Below, in pieces: positions 34,175 through 41,999 of a stretch of 64,000 nt of DNA. The stretch is from Bryobacterales bacterium. Its GTDB lineage: Bacteria; Acidobacteriota; Terriglobia; Bryobacterales; Bryobacteraceae. Below the pieces are notes generated by a model, which was given only the letters and a program-made list of their open reading frames with translations, did not search any database and had not been told where the DNA came from. The DNA is taken from contig JADLCT010000108.1 of the NCBI GenBank assembly GCA_020847045.1, forward strand, positions 1 through 64,000, read 5' to 3'. Each line of letters opens with the position of its first letter. Position 1 is the stretch's first letter. Position numbers and translations under genes: made by a program.

Positions 34175-35122
34175 CTAGTTGAATTTCGGCGCGTAGTAGC
34201 CCTTGCGCGCCCGCACCGTGTAGTCCCGCCTGTTTTTCACGCGGATGTTCACCTCGTGATACTGCCCGTCGGCGCGCAGCGGTTCGGGACGGTACAGCAC
34301 GCTGTACTGGTGCCGCATCTCATTGGCGATGTTCTCGAACGACTGCGCCAGGTCCTCGACTTTGAACGGGAAAAAGGTCATCCCGCCGGTTTCGGAAGCG
34401 AGGTATTTGAGCACCTTGTCGCCGTCGGTCTGAATACGCGTGATGTTGGTCGAGATGCCGTACACGATCACATCGGCCTTGTGCGCCATCTCCAGGGCCT
34501 GGTCGCGTGAATACCGCGACTGCGTATCCTCGCCGTCGGAGAGAATCACCATCGCGCGGCGGTACTTGTGCCGCGGCTGGTCCTGTCCCAGTTTGTCGCG
34601 GCAGGCGAAGAATATCGCATCGTACAGCGCCGTGCCGCCACCTGGGCGCATGTCGCGGATGGACTTTTCCAGAGCGTCGATGTCATTGGAGAGATCCGAC
34701 ACCATCTCGGGCGAGGTGTCGAAGCCCACCACCACCGCCTTGTCCTGCGCCGGCCGCATCACGCTTTTCAGAAACTCCACAGCGGCCTCCTGTTGAAACC
34801 GGAAACGGTCGCGAATCGAGTTCGAGGTGTCCACCAGAATGGCCAGCCGCAGCGGCAGATCGCTTTCCCGGACGAATTCGAGAATCTCCTGCTTGTGCTT
34901 GCCCTCGAAGATTTCAAACTGGTCCTTGTCGAGATCCGTCACGAAACGGCCGCGCTTGTCCGTCACGGCGAACAGCACGTTCACGCGCGTCACATCCAGG
35001 CGGATGCGTTCGGCCTCATCCAGCTCCTGCACGGGCTGTTGTGGTTGGGGCGGCGGGGGCGCTTGCGCCGGAACGGAAGCGGCGCACAGAAAAGTGGCGA
35101 GGACGGCAAAGGACAACTTCAT
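34175..35122 (-). CDS. Exported VWFA-related acidobacterial protein (second copy)
   Basis: A 315-aa paralogue-type VWA protein. The signal peptide (MKLSFAVLATFLCAASVPAQ) and a Pro/Gln-rich linker precede the N-terminal beta-unit VNVLFAVTDKRGRFVTDLDKDQFEIFEG and a VWA domain. The MIDAS first element is DTSNS instead of DxSGS, with GGGTALYDAI and ILSDGEDTQS completing the metal site. Its layout matches the VWA gene at 32832 but the sequences are diverged. It is convergent with the cupin and lies downstream of the RluD-like gene. Confidence 0.88.
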   Translation of the reverse strand: MKLSFAVLATFLCAASVPAQAPPPPQPQQPVQELDEAERIRLDVTRVNVLFAVTDKRGRFVTDLDKDQFEIFEGKHKQEILEFVRESDLPLRLAILVDTSNSIRDRFRFQQEAAVEFLKSVMRPAQDKAVVVGFDTSPEMVSDLSNDIDALEKSIRDMRPGGGTALYDAIFFACRDKLGQDQPRHKYRRAMVILSDGEDTQSRYSRDQALEMAHKADVIVYGISTNITRIQTDGDKVLKYLASETGGMTFFPFKVEDLAQSFENIANEMRHQYSVLYRPEPLRADGQYHEVNIRVKNRRDYTVRARKGYYAPKFN

Positions 35123-35141
35123 GGAAGGTACTCTGCAACGA

Positions 35142-36065
35142 TTATAGGAGTCCGGCCAGAACCCGCTCAAGTTCCCCGGGCAGCGGCGCCTCGGCCCGGA
35201 TGCGGGCGCCCGTTGCCGGTGAATCGAAGGCCAACCGGTGCGAATGCAGAAACACGCGGCCCGGCGGCGGAATGCCCGGCGTGTTTGCGGGCGCTCCGTA
35301 GAGGCGGTCCCCCACCAGAGGATGGCCCAGTGACCTCATGTGCACGCGGATCTGGTGCGTCCGTCCGGTAAGGATCCGCACCGAAACATAGGTGCACCGC
35401 TCGTAGCGCCGAAGCACGCGGTATTCGGACAGGGACGCGCGTCCGGTTTCCAGCCTCCACGTCATACGCAGCCGGTTATTCGGGTCCCGTGCGATTGGTT
35501 TATCCACGCGCCCGGCGTCCGCTTTCACCACGCCGTGCACCAGCGCCAGATACTCCTTCTCCACGGTGCGCGCGGCAAACTGCGCCGCCAGCGCCCGGTG
35601 TGCCGCGACGGTGCGCGCCACCACCAGCAACCCGCTCGTCTCCCGGTCGATGCGGTGCACAATGCCCGGCCGATCCTCGCCGCCTTCGGCCGGCAACTGT
35701 CCGAATCTGTGCAGCAGGGCGTTCACCAGCGTTCCTTCGTGGCGGCCCGCACCCATATGCACCACCATGCCAGCCGGTTTATCCACGACGATGGCCGCCG
35801 CGTCCTCGTACACCACCCTCAGCGGGAGGTCCTCGGCGAAAGCGCGTAGCGGAGGCGGCGCCGCGGGCGTTACGCGCAGTTCCTCGCCCTCGCGCACTGT
35901 CTCGCTTGCCTTGGCCGTGGCCCCGTTCACGGTCACCCGTCCCTCGCGAATCCACGCTTGCAGCCGCGAACGGCTATATTGCGGCAGCGCCGCCGCTAGC
36001 AGGTGATCCAGCCTCTGCCCCGCCTGCCCGGGTTCCACACGGAACTCGTGCACGCCGCCGCTCAC
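35142..36065 (-). CDS. RluA/RluD family pseudouridine synthase
   Basis: A 307-aa RNA pseudouridine synthase. An S4 RNA-binding domain (about 14-65, QRLDHLLAAALPQYSRSRLQAWIREGRV split by motif) precedes the catalytic domain with HRIDRETSGLLVVA, whose Asp is the nucleophile, then KEYLALVHG and TGRTHQIRVHMRSLGHPLVGD. By length and S4 domain it resembles RluD, which modifies helix 69 of 23S rRNA, but RluA-family specificity cannot be read with certainty. Its ATG overlaps the upstream stop (ATGA at 36062-36065). Confidence 0.93.
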   Translation of the reverse strand: MSGGVHEFRVEPGQAGQRLDHLLAAALPQYSRSRLQAWIREGRVTVNGATAKASETVREGEELRVTPAAPPPLRAFAEDLPLRVVYEDAAAIVVDKPAGMVVHMGAGRHEGTLVNALLHRFGQLPAEGGEDRPGIVHRIDRETSGLLVVARTVAAHRALAAQFAARTVEKEYLALVHGVVKADAGRVDKPIARDPNNRLRMTWRLETGRASLSEYRVLRRYERCTYVSVRILTGRTHQIRVHMRSLGHPLVGDRLYGAPANTPGIPPPGRVFLHSHRLAFDSPATGARIRAEAPLPGELERVLAGLL

Positions 36066-37975
36066 CGGATGACACGCTCGGCGAACTGGTCCGATGCCAG
36101 TCCCCAGTTGTCATGGTTGAAGAGGATGGGCATCCCGAACCGGTTCATGTCCCGGGCCCAGTTGATGACCGTTTCGTAGTCCAGCAAGGGAATCCGCTTC
36201 CTGGCGATCCTCTCATACAGAGCCGCTTCGCCCTCCGGCGTCCATCCCGAGGCCCTGCCATGTTCAATGTGGTACGTGCGCATCGGATCATCGAGCATCT
36301 CCTCGCGATATCCCGCGTGGTGGGCCGCCCAGCAAAGAACGGAGTCGATGTTCATGGAGAAGGCGTCGAACTCAGGGTAGCCGCGCAGGTTGAACCAGGC
36401 TTCGCGCGAAAGCAGCGTAAAGTCGCCGCACCCGTTCGTATGCAGGTGGACGGGAAGGCCACCTTCGTTCACAGGTTCCAGGACATGGCCGCTGGTGGAG
36501 CTTGGCCGCGCCGCACGCCACTCCGCGCCGTGCAGCGTAAGGCTCCGGTCCCCGCCGGTCCCATCTCCATCCACCTCGCCCCGGATGCCCACCGTGAATT
36601 TCCCGGCGGCCGGAGAACCGGCCTGCCAGCGCAGCCGCATTCGGCCAGGGATGGCGGCGCTGGCCAGCGTGCCGCCATCGGCGCCGGACAAGACCAGCCT
36701 CAGCGTCCGCCCCACGGCGCCTGGGCCGGGCTCCACGTCCAACTCCAGTTCGCGCGCGCCCCCCGTCGCCGTCAGCGCCAGCCCGGCGCCGGCGCCCGGC
36801 CAGCGCGCCAGTCCCGGGCCCAGCCGCTCCCAGTCACTCCAGGCCCCTTCGTATGCAAGGCCCGACTGCACGCCCAGCTCTTCGCGGTCGTGCACGGTGG
36901 GGGGAGCCTTCTCAATTCCGGCCCATCTCCGGTGCAGACGGCTCAACCACCATCGCAGCCGCCGCCTCGGCGTTACGGCCTGTAGCGGCTTGGTGCCTCC
37001 CCAGACAATCGAACGCACCTGCACATTCGTCAAACGCGGGTCCTGCTTCGTGCGCAGACCGCCACCCACCACATAGAGCGTCAATCGCCCTTGTCCGGCC
37101 GGTGGCAAGCCTGTGGGCACCGTTACGGTGGTTCGGGCGCTCACATGGCGCTCGGCCAGCGGCGCGCCATCCTCCCGCGCCACGCACAGCAGGAATGGAC
37201 CATACCCCGTGCCTAGTCCGGGTTCCAATTCAATCGAAAGCTCGCCCGCTTCCGGTCCGTTGGGCGCCTCCAACAGGAGTGTCGCCCGGTCCGGCAGCCA
37301 GCGGTATGGCATTCCCGCGTAAAACTCCGGCGAATACCAGTCCATTGCCAGGGAAATACCGGCGCCTGGCTTCACGACGTCGTTCTCGCCCGGAACTGGC
37401 ACGCCATCGGGCGTTACCGGAAATGAGCCATTGCGCGTATTCACGCGGAGCAGGTTGCGCGCACACCACGCCAGGCGCTCTTCCACGCCTGCATTCTCCG
37501 GAATTTCGCTCCGGGCATCCATGCGGTCCATGCGGTACATCCTGTCCCCGCATAAGTCCCGCTGCGCCAAACGCTCCATCAGTTCCGATGAAAATAAGAT
37601 GTCAATATTCGTCGCCAGGACGAAACTTCCTCGTGCGCGCCGGATGCCAACATTCTTGGCGATCATCTGATACAGGCCGAGCACCGGGGCATGCCGGTAG
37701 CGCTGGTGCGCCTCCCCAGGCACCGTGATGATCCGGACCGTACAGTATTGATTTCCCTCCGGCCAGCTCAGAGCCTCGGCCAGCGGCGCACGCTCCGGCA
37801 TTGGATTCCACTCCACAATGATCAATTCCGAAGGAAACCGAAAGCGGTTCGACTGTTCAATCCAGCCGTCGGTGAACGCCTGCATCCGTTTCAGGAAATC
37901 CTCGCCATGGTCGTCGTTCCGCGCCGTGACCACCAGCGAAAGATAAGGGGGCGGGGCATCCATGGCAACCAGCAT
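36062..37975 (-). CDS. GT-A glycosyltransferase-like protein split by beta-sandwich inserts
   Basis: A 637-aa cytosolic protein. Residues 10-215 start as a GT-A fold (YLSLVVTARND, IIVEW, AKNVGIRRARG) with TNID122-125 in the DxD place. About 240 residues of beta-rich sequence then intervene as two similar units (about 240-330 and 385-490, each with glycine-rich ELSIELEPG/ELELDVEPG strands). The GT-like part resumes with GCGDFTLLSREAWFNLRGYPEFD and an acidic MNIDSVLCW, ending YHIEHG. The start may be ATG at 37963 (MDAPPP). It is divergent from the polysaccharide operon and coupled to the RluD-like gene, which suggests a role in surface glycans. Confidence 0.75.
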   Translation of the reverse strand: MLVAMDAPPPYLSLVVTARNDDHGEDFLKRMQAFTDGWIEQSNRFRFPSELIIVEWNPMPERAPLAEALSWPEGNQYCTVRIITVPGEAHQRYRHAPVLGLYQMIAKNVGIRRARGSFVLATNIDILFSSELMERLAQRDLCGDRMYRMDRMDARSEIPENAGVEERLAWCARNLLRVNTRNGSFPVTPDGVPVPGENDVVKPGAGISLAMDWYSPEFYAGMPYRWLPDRATLLLEAPNGPEAGELSIELEPGLGTGYGPFLLCVAREDGAPLAERHVSARTTVTVPTGLPPAGQGRLTLYVVGGGLRTKQDPRLTNVQVRSIVWGGTKPLQAVTPRRRLRWWLSRLHRRWAGIEKAPPTVHDREELGVQSGLAYEGAWSDWERLGPGLARWPGAGAGLALTATGGARELELDVEPGPGAVGRTLRLVLSGADGGTLASAAIPGRMRLRWQAGSPAAGKFTVGIRGEVDGDGTGGDRSLTLHGAEWRAARPSSTSGHVLEPVNEGGLPVHLHTNGCGDFTLLSREAWFNLRGYPEFDAFSMNIDSVLCWAAHHAGYREEMLDDPMRTYHIEHGRASGWTPEGEAALYERIARKRIPLLDYETVINWARDMNRFGMPILFNHDNWGLASDQFAERVIR

Positions 37976-38053
37976 ACGACTTTGCGCGAATTACTTTGAT
38001 AACTTCCACACTTGTTGTGACATCACGGATGAAAGTGCCACAATAAGCGGAGT

Positions 38054-39442
38054 ATGTATTGTGGTTCCTTGTCTGTAGCGGGTTTGGGCAAGTTAGGGGC
38101 CGTGATGGCTGCCGTCATGGCCGACAAGGGCTTTCCCGTCATCGGAGTGGATTTGAACCCGGCCGCGGTGGATGCCGTGAACCGGGGGCAGGCGCCTGTT
38201 CAGGAGCCGCTGTTAGACGAGTATATCGCGCGAAACCGGGAGCGGTTGAGCGCCACGGGCGACATCGAATCCGCCGTGCGCGAAACCGGCGTCACGTTCA
38301 TCATTGTCCCGACGCCATCCGGCCCGGACGGCGCGTTCCGCCTCGACTATGTGCTGGAGGTGTGCCGTGGCATCGGCCGCGCGCTGCGCACGAAGAACGA
38401 GTATCACCTGGTCGTCGTCTCCAGCACGGTGATGCCGGGTCACACGGCCAACCATGTGCTGCCGCTGCTGGAGAAGGTCTCCGGCAAGCGGTGCGGCGTG
38501 GACTTCGGCCTCTGCTATAACCCCGAATTCATTGCTTTGGGCAGCGTCATCCGTGACATGTTGAACCCGGACATGCTGCTGATTGGCGAGTCCGACCCCA
38601 AGGCCGGCGATTTGTTGGAATCCATCTACCGCCGCGTGTGCGACAACACGCCGGCGGCGGCCCGGATGAGCTTCGTCAACGCCGAACTGGCCAAGATCAG
38701 CGTGAACACCTACGTCACCACAAAGATCAGCTACGCCAACATGCTCGCCTCGGTCTGCGAACGGCTGGAGGGCGCCGACGTCGACGTGGTCACCTCGGCC
38801 ATCGGACTGGACTCCCGCATCGGACGGAAGTATTTGAAAGGCGCGCTCAGCTACGGCGGCCCCTGCTTTCCGCGCGACAACATCGCCTTCGCCTCCATGG
38901 CGCGCCACCTGGGCGCTGAACCCGTGCTCGCCGAGGCCACCCACGCCACCAACCAGCGGCATACGGAACGGCTGGGTGAGTTCGTTCTGGACCTGGCCGG
39001 CTCAGGTCCCGTGGGCGTGCTGGGCCTCAGCTATAAGCCCGGCACCAGCGTCGTAGAGGAGTCCGCGGGCATTGCCCTGGCGCGGTTTCTGGCCGGGCAT
39101 TCGATTCCCGTTACCGTCTATGATCCTCTGGCCATGGCCGGAGCCAGAGGCGAGCTGGGCGACAGCGTCCGCTATGCCGCCTCCCCGGAGGAGGCCATCG
39201 CCGCCTCGTCCGTAGTGCTGGTGATGACAGCCGCCGACGAGTTTCGCGCGCTCACGCCATCCGACTTTGCCCGCGAGCATGGCCGCGTCACGCTGATCGA
39301 CTGCTGGCGCCTGTACCAGGGGAAGGGCTTCGAGCAGGTCTCTACCTACCTTACGCCCGGTACAGGGACGGGGCGCGCCGGGCGCGGTTTCGACGCGGCC
39401 GCCGAGTCCCGCGGGGCCGCCCGCGAGCAGGTGGCCGGATGA
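38054..39442 (+). CDS. UDP-glucose/GDP-mannose-type nucleotide-sugar dehydrogenase
   Basis: A 462-aa NAD-dependent four-electron dehydrogenase producing a nucleotide-uronic acid. The N-terminal Rossmann motif is VAGLGKLG with Asp after strand 2 (GVDLNP). The catalytic Cys lies in SYGGPCFPRD; NPEFIALGSVIRDML and LGLSYKPGTSVVEES are family hallmarks. Substrate (UDP-Glc, UDP-GlcNAc/ManNAc or GDP-Man) cannot be fixed; the next gene acts on GDP-mannose. A -10-like CAATAA sits 7 bp before ATG. Its TGA overlaps the ATG of the epimerase (39439-39442). Confidence 0.9.
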   Translation: MYCGSLSVAGLGKLGAVMAAVMADKGFPVIGVDLNPAAVDAVNRGQAPVQEPLLDEYIARNRERLSATGDIESAVRETGVTFIIVPTPSGPDGAFRLDYVLEVCRGIGRALRTKNEYHLVVVSSTVMPGHTANHVLPLLEKVSGKRCGVDFGLCYNPEFIALGSVIRDMLNPDMLLIGESDPKAGDLLESIYRRVCDNTPAAARMSFVNAELAKISVNTYVTTKISYANMLASVCERLEGADVDVVTSAIGLDSRIGRKYLKGALSYGGPCFPRDNIAFASMARHLGAEPVLAEATHATNQRHTERLGEFVLDLAGSGPVGVLGLSYKPGTSVVEESAGIALARFLAGHSIPVTVYDPLAMAGARGELGDSVRYAASPEEAIAASSVVLVMTAADEFRALTPSDFAREHGRVTLIDCWRLYQGKGFEQVSTYLTPGTGTGRAGRGFDAAAESRGAAREQVAG

Positions 39443-40440
39443 GCGCCCCGCTGGGACGCGCCCTCGTCACCGGAGCGGGCGGATTCATCGGACACCACCT
39501 GGTTTCCTCTCTCAAGCAGCGGGGCTACTGGGTTCGCGGCGTTGATCTCAAGCGGCCCGAGTACTCCGATTCCCAGGCCGATGAGTTCCTGGTGGCCGAC
39601 CTTCGCGAAGCCGCGGCCTGCCGCGCCGCCACGGACGGCGTCGGCGACGTGTACGCCCTGGCCGCCGACATGGGCGGCATGGGATTCATCGCCAACAATC
39701 ACAGCATCATCCTGCACAATAACGCGCTGATCAACCTCCACACCATCGAGGCCGCGCGCCGGAACGGCGTCCAGCGCCTGCTGTATACCTCCTCGGCCTG
39801 CGTCTACCCCGAGTTCAAGCAGACCGATGCCAACGTAAGCCCGCTCAAGGAAGATGACGCCTACCCGGCCATGCCGCAGGATGCCTATGGCTGGGAAAAG
39901 CTCATCACGGAGCGGCTGTGCCACCACTACAAGGAAGACTACGGCCTGGACACCCGCGTGGTCCGCTTCCACAATATTTTCGGCCCGCTCGGCTCCTGGG
40001 ACGGCGGCCGCGAAAAGGCGCCGGCGGCGCTGTGCCGCAAGGTGGCCCGCGCCAAGCTCACCGGCGAGCATGAGATCGAGATTTGGGGCGACGGCGAACA
40101 GACGCGCAGCTTCTGCTACATCGACGACTGTGTCGAGGGCATCTACCGCCTGATGGAGTCCGGCTTCCAGGAGCCGCTCAATCTCGGCCAGGACAGGCTG
40201 ATCAGCATCAACGAACTGGCTCGCGTCGTGGCGCGCATCGCCGGCATCGAGGTGGGGCTGCGCCATGTGCCCGGCCCCATGGGCGTGCGCGGCCGCAACT
40301 CCGACAACACGCTGCTGCGCAAGGTGCTCGGGTGGGAGCCCGCCGTCTCTCTGGAAGACGGCTTGCGGACAACTTACCAGTGGATTGAAGAACAGGTGCG
40401 CGGGCAGTTGTCCGGCCGCTCCAGCGGCCAGCCCGCGTAG
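39439..40440 (+). CDS. GDP-mannose 3,5-epimerase-like enzyme
   Basis: A 333-aa extended SDR. It has VTGAGGFIGHHL for NAD, ADMGGMGFIANN, SSACVYPEFKQ with the catalytic Cys, DAYGWEK with the Tyr-Lys pair, GPLGSWDGGREKAPAALCRK and GPMGVRGRNSDN. These match the plant GME signature closely. GME converts GDP-D-mannose to GDP-L-galactose and GDP-L-gulose, in plants for ascorbate, in bacteria presumably for glycans. Sitting before an ABC polysaccharide exporter, it probably supplies an L-sugar for the exported polymer. Confidence 0.9.
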   Translation: MSAPLGRALVTGAGGFIGHHLVSSLKQRGYWVRGVDLKRPEYSDSQADEFLVADLREAAACRAATDGVGDVYALAADMGGMGFIANNHSIILHNNALINLHTIEAARRNGVQRLLYTSSACVYPEFKQTDANVSPLKEDDAYPAMPQDAYGWEKLITERLCHHYKEDYGLDTRVVRFHNIFGPLGSWDGGREKAPAALCRKVARAKLTGEHEIEIWGDGEQTRSFCYIDDCVEGIYRLMESGFQEPLNLGQDRLISINELARVVARIAGIEVGLRHVPGPMGVRGRNSDNTLLRKVLGWEPAVSLEDGLRTTYQWIEEQVRGQLSGRSSGQPA

Positions 40441-40451
40441 AATTGTCCTGG

Positions 40452-41246
40452 ATGGAAAATACATCGCCTCCGGAATCGGCCGCGCGGTGGCACGGAGAGT
40501 ACGCGTTCGCCCTGCGCGAGCTCGTTCTCAAGGATTTCCGCAGCCGCTACCGCAACATGTCATTGGGCATCTTCTGGAGCCTGCTGAACCCGCTCATCAT
40601 GATGGGCCTGCTCACCTTCGTTTTTACGCAGGTGTTCCCCACCGGCCGAGGTGCGTTCCCCGTTTTTGTCTTATGCGGCATCATCCCCTATAACTTCTTC
40701 GCGCTGGCCTGGTCCACGGGAACCGCCAGCCTGATGGAGAACACCGCCCTCATCAAGAAGGTGCCCGTGCCGCGCGAGATCATTCCCGTGGCCAGTGTGC
40801 TGTCCAACCTGCTGCATGTGTTCATCCAGTGCGGTCTGCTGCTGATCTTTCTGTTCGCCTACGGCTTCCCGCCGAACCGCTACTGGACGCTGCTGCCCGT
40901 GATCGGCGCTCTCTACGTTCTGTTCATCATCGGCATGGTGCTGGCCACCTCGGCGCTGAACGTGTATGTGCGTGACATGCGCTATGTGGTCGAGTCGATG
41001 AACACCATCCTGTTCTGGCTCGTGCCGATATTTTACGGCGGCGAGATGATCAAACCCGCCTTCGCCGACATCTATTCGCTGAACCCCATCGCCGCTCTTG
41101 TGCAGGCCACGCGCAACATCCTGATGGAGGGCCGCGCGCCGGCGCTCTCGCTGCTCACCAAGCTCGGCGCCAGTTCCCTGCTTGTGTTTGTCCTGGGCTG
41201 GACCGTCTTCCAGCGACTGAAACACCGCGTCTACGATTACCTCTGA
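40452..41246 (+). CDS. ABC-2 type polysaccharide export permease (Wzm-like)
   Basis: A 264-aa inner-membrane protein with six predicted transmembrane segments. ELVLKDFRSRYRNMSLGIFWSLLNPLIMM is the typical N-terminal amphipathic helix and first segment of Wzm/KpsM/TagG permeases, and SLNPIAALVQATRNILMEG is the conserved C-terminal loop. With the ATPase it would export a lipid-linked polysaccharide to the outer face. ATG at 40452 is used; TTG at 40443 is in frame. Its TGA overlaps the ATPase ATG by one base. Confidence 0.92.
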   Translation: MENTSPPESAARWHGEYAFALRELVLKDFRSRYRNMSLGIFWSLLNPLIMMGLLTFVFTQVFPTGRGAFPVFVLCGIIPYNFFALAWSTGTASLMENTALIKKVPVPREIIPVASVLSNLLHVFIQCGLLLIFLFAYGFPPNRYWTLLPVIGALYVLFIIGMVLATSALNVYVRDMRYVVESMNTILFWLVPIFYGGEMIKPAFADIYSLNPIAALVQATRNILMEGRAPALSLLTKLGASSLLVFVLGWTVFQRLKHRVYDYL

Positions 41247-41986
41247 TGCTTCCCGCCGCCATCGAGTTCCGGAACGTCACCAAGACCTTTGCCCGCGGTT
41301 CCGGACGCCGCCTGCTGGCTCTCGACGTGTTTCGCCAGCTTGCCGGACGCTGGCGGCGCTCCGGCACGGGCCAGTTCCACGCGCTCGATCAGATCAGCTT
41401 CACCGTCGGTCAGGGCCGCAGCCTCGGACTGATTGGCCACAATGGAGCGGGCAAGAGCACGCTGCTCAGCCTGGCCACGCGAGTTGCCGAACCCGACGGG
41501 GGAGAGGTGATCGTGCGCGGCCGCCTGTCGAGCGTGCTGGATCTGGGCGCCGGCTTCCACCCCGACCTCAGTGGCCACGAGAACATGAGGTTGAATGCCG
41601 CGCTGATCGGCTTCACCCGCGCCCGCATCGAGCAGTTCGCGCCGGGCATCGCCGCATTTTCCGGACTCGAATCGGCGCTCGACGATCCCGTGCGAACATA
41701 CTCCTCCGGCATGGTCATGCGCCTCGCCTTCGCCATCGCCGTCGAACTCGATCCGGACGTCATTGTTGTGGACGAGATGATCGCCGTGGGCGATGAGGAG
41801 TTTCAACAGAAGTGCCTGCGCCGCATCCGCGAGTTCCGTGAGCAGGGAAAGTCCATCCTGCTCGCCAGTCACAGCATGCACACGGTCCGCGAGTTCTGCG
41901 ACGACGCTCTCTGGCTGGACCACGGCCGCATCCGCATGACCGGCCCCGCCGCCGAGGTGACCGCCGCGTACAAGAGCGGCGCTTGA
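41246..41986 (+). CDS. ABC polysaccharide export ATPase (Wzt-like, no C-terminal domain)
   Basis: A 246-aa nucleotide-binding protein of the Wzt/TagH/KpsT group. Walker A is GHNGAGKSTLL, the signature region YSSGMVMRLAFAIA replaces LSGGQ as usual in this group, and Walker B is DVIVVDEMIAVGD, followed by the switch His in LLASHSMH. It ends right after the ATPase domain, lacking the carbohydrate-binding domain of O-antigen Wzt, so export is probably coupled to synthesis without terminal-residue recognition. It is the last gene of the operon and converges on pckA. Confidence 0.93.
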   Translation: MLPAAIEFRNVTKTFARGSGRRLLALDVFRQLAGRWRRSGTGQFHALDQISFTVGQGRSLGLIGHNGAGKSTLLSLATRVAEPDGGEVIVRGRLSSVLDLGAGFHPDLSGHENMRLNAALIGFTRARIEQFAPGIAAFSGLESALDDPVRTYSSGMVMRLAFAIAVELDPDVIVVDEMIAVGDEEFQQKCLRRIREFREQGKSILLASHSMHTVREFCDDALWLDHGRIRMTGPAAEVTAAYKSGA

Positions 41987-41999
41987 GGCGGGCCTGCGC

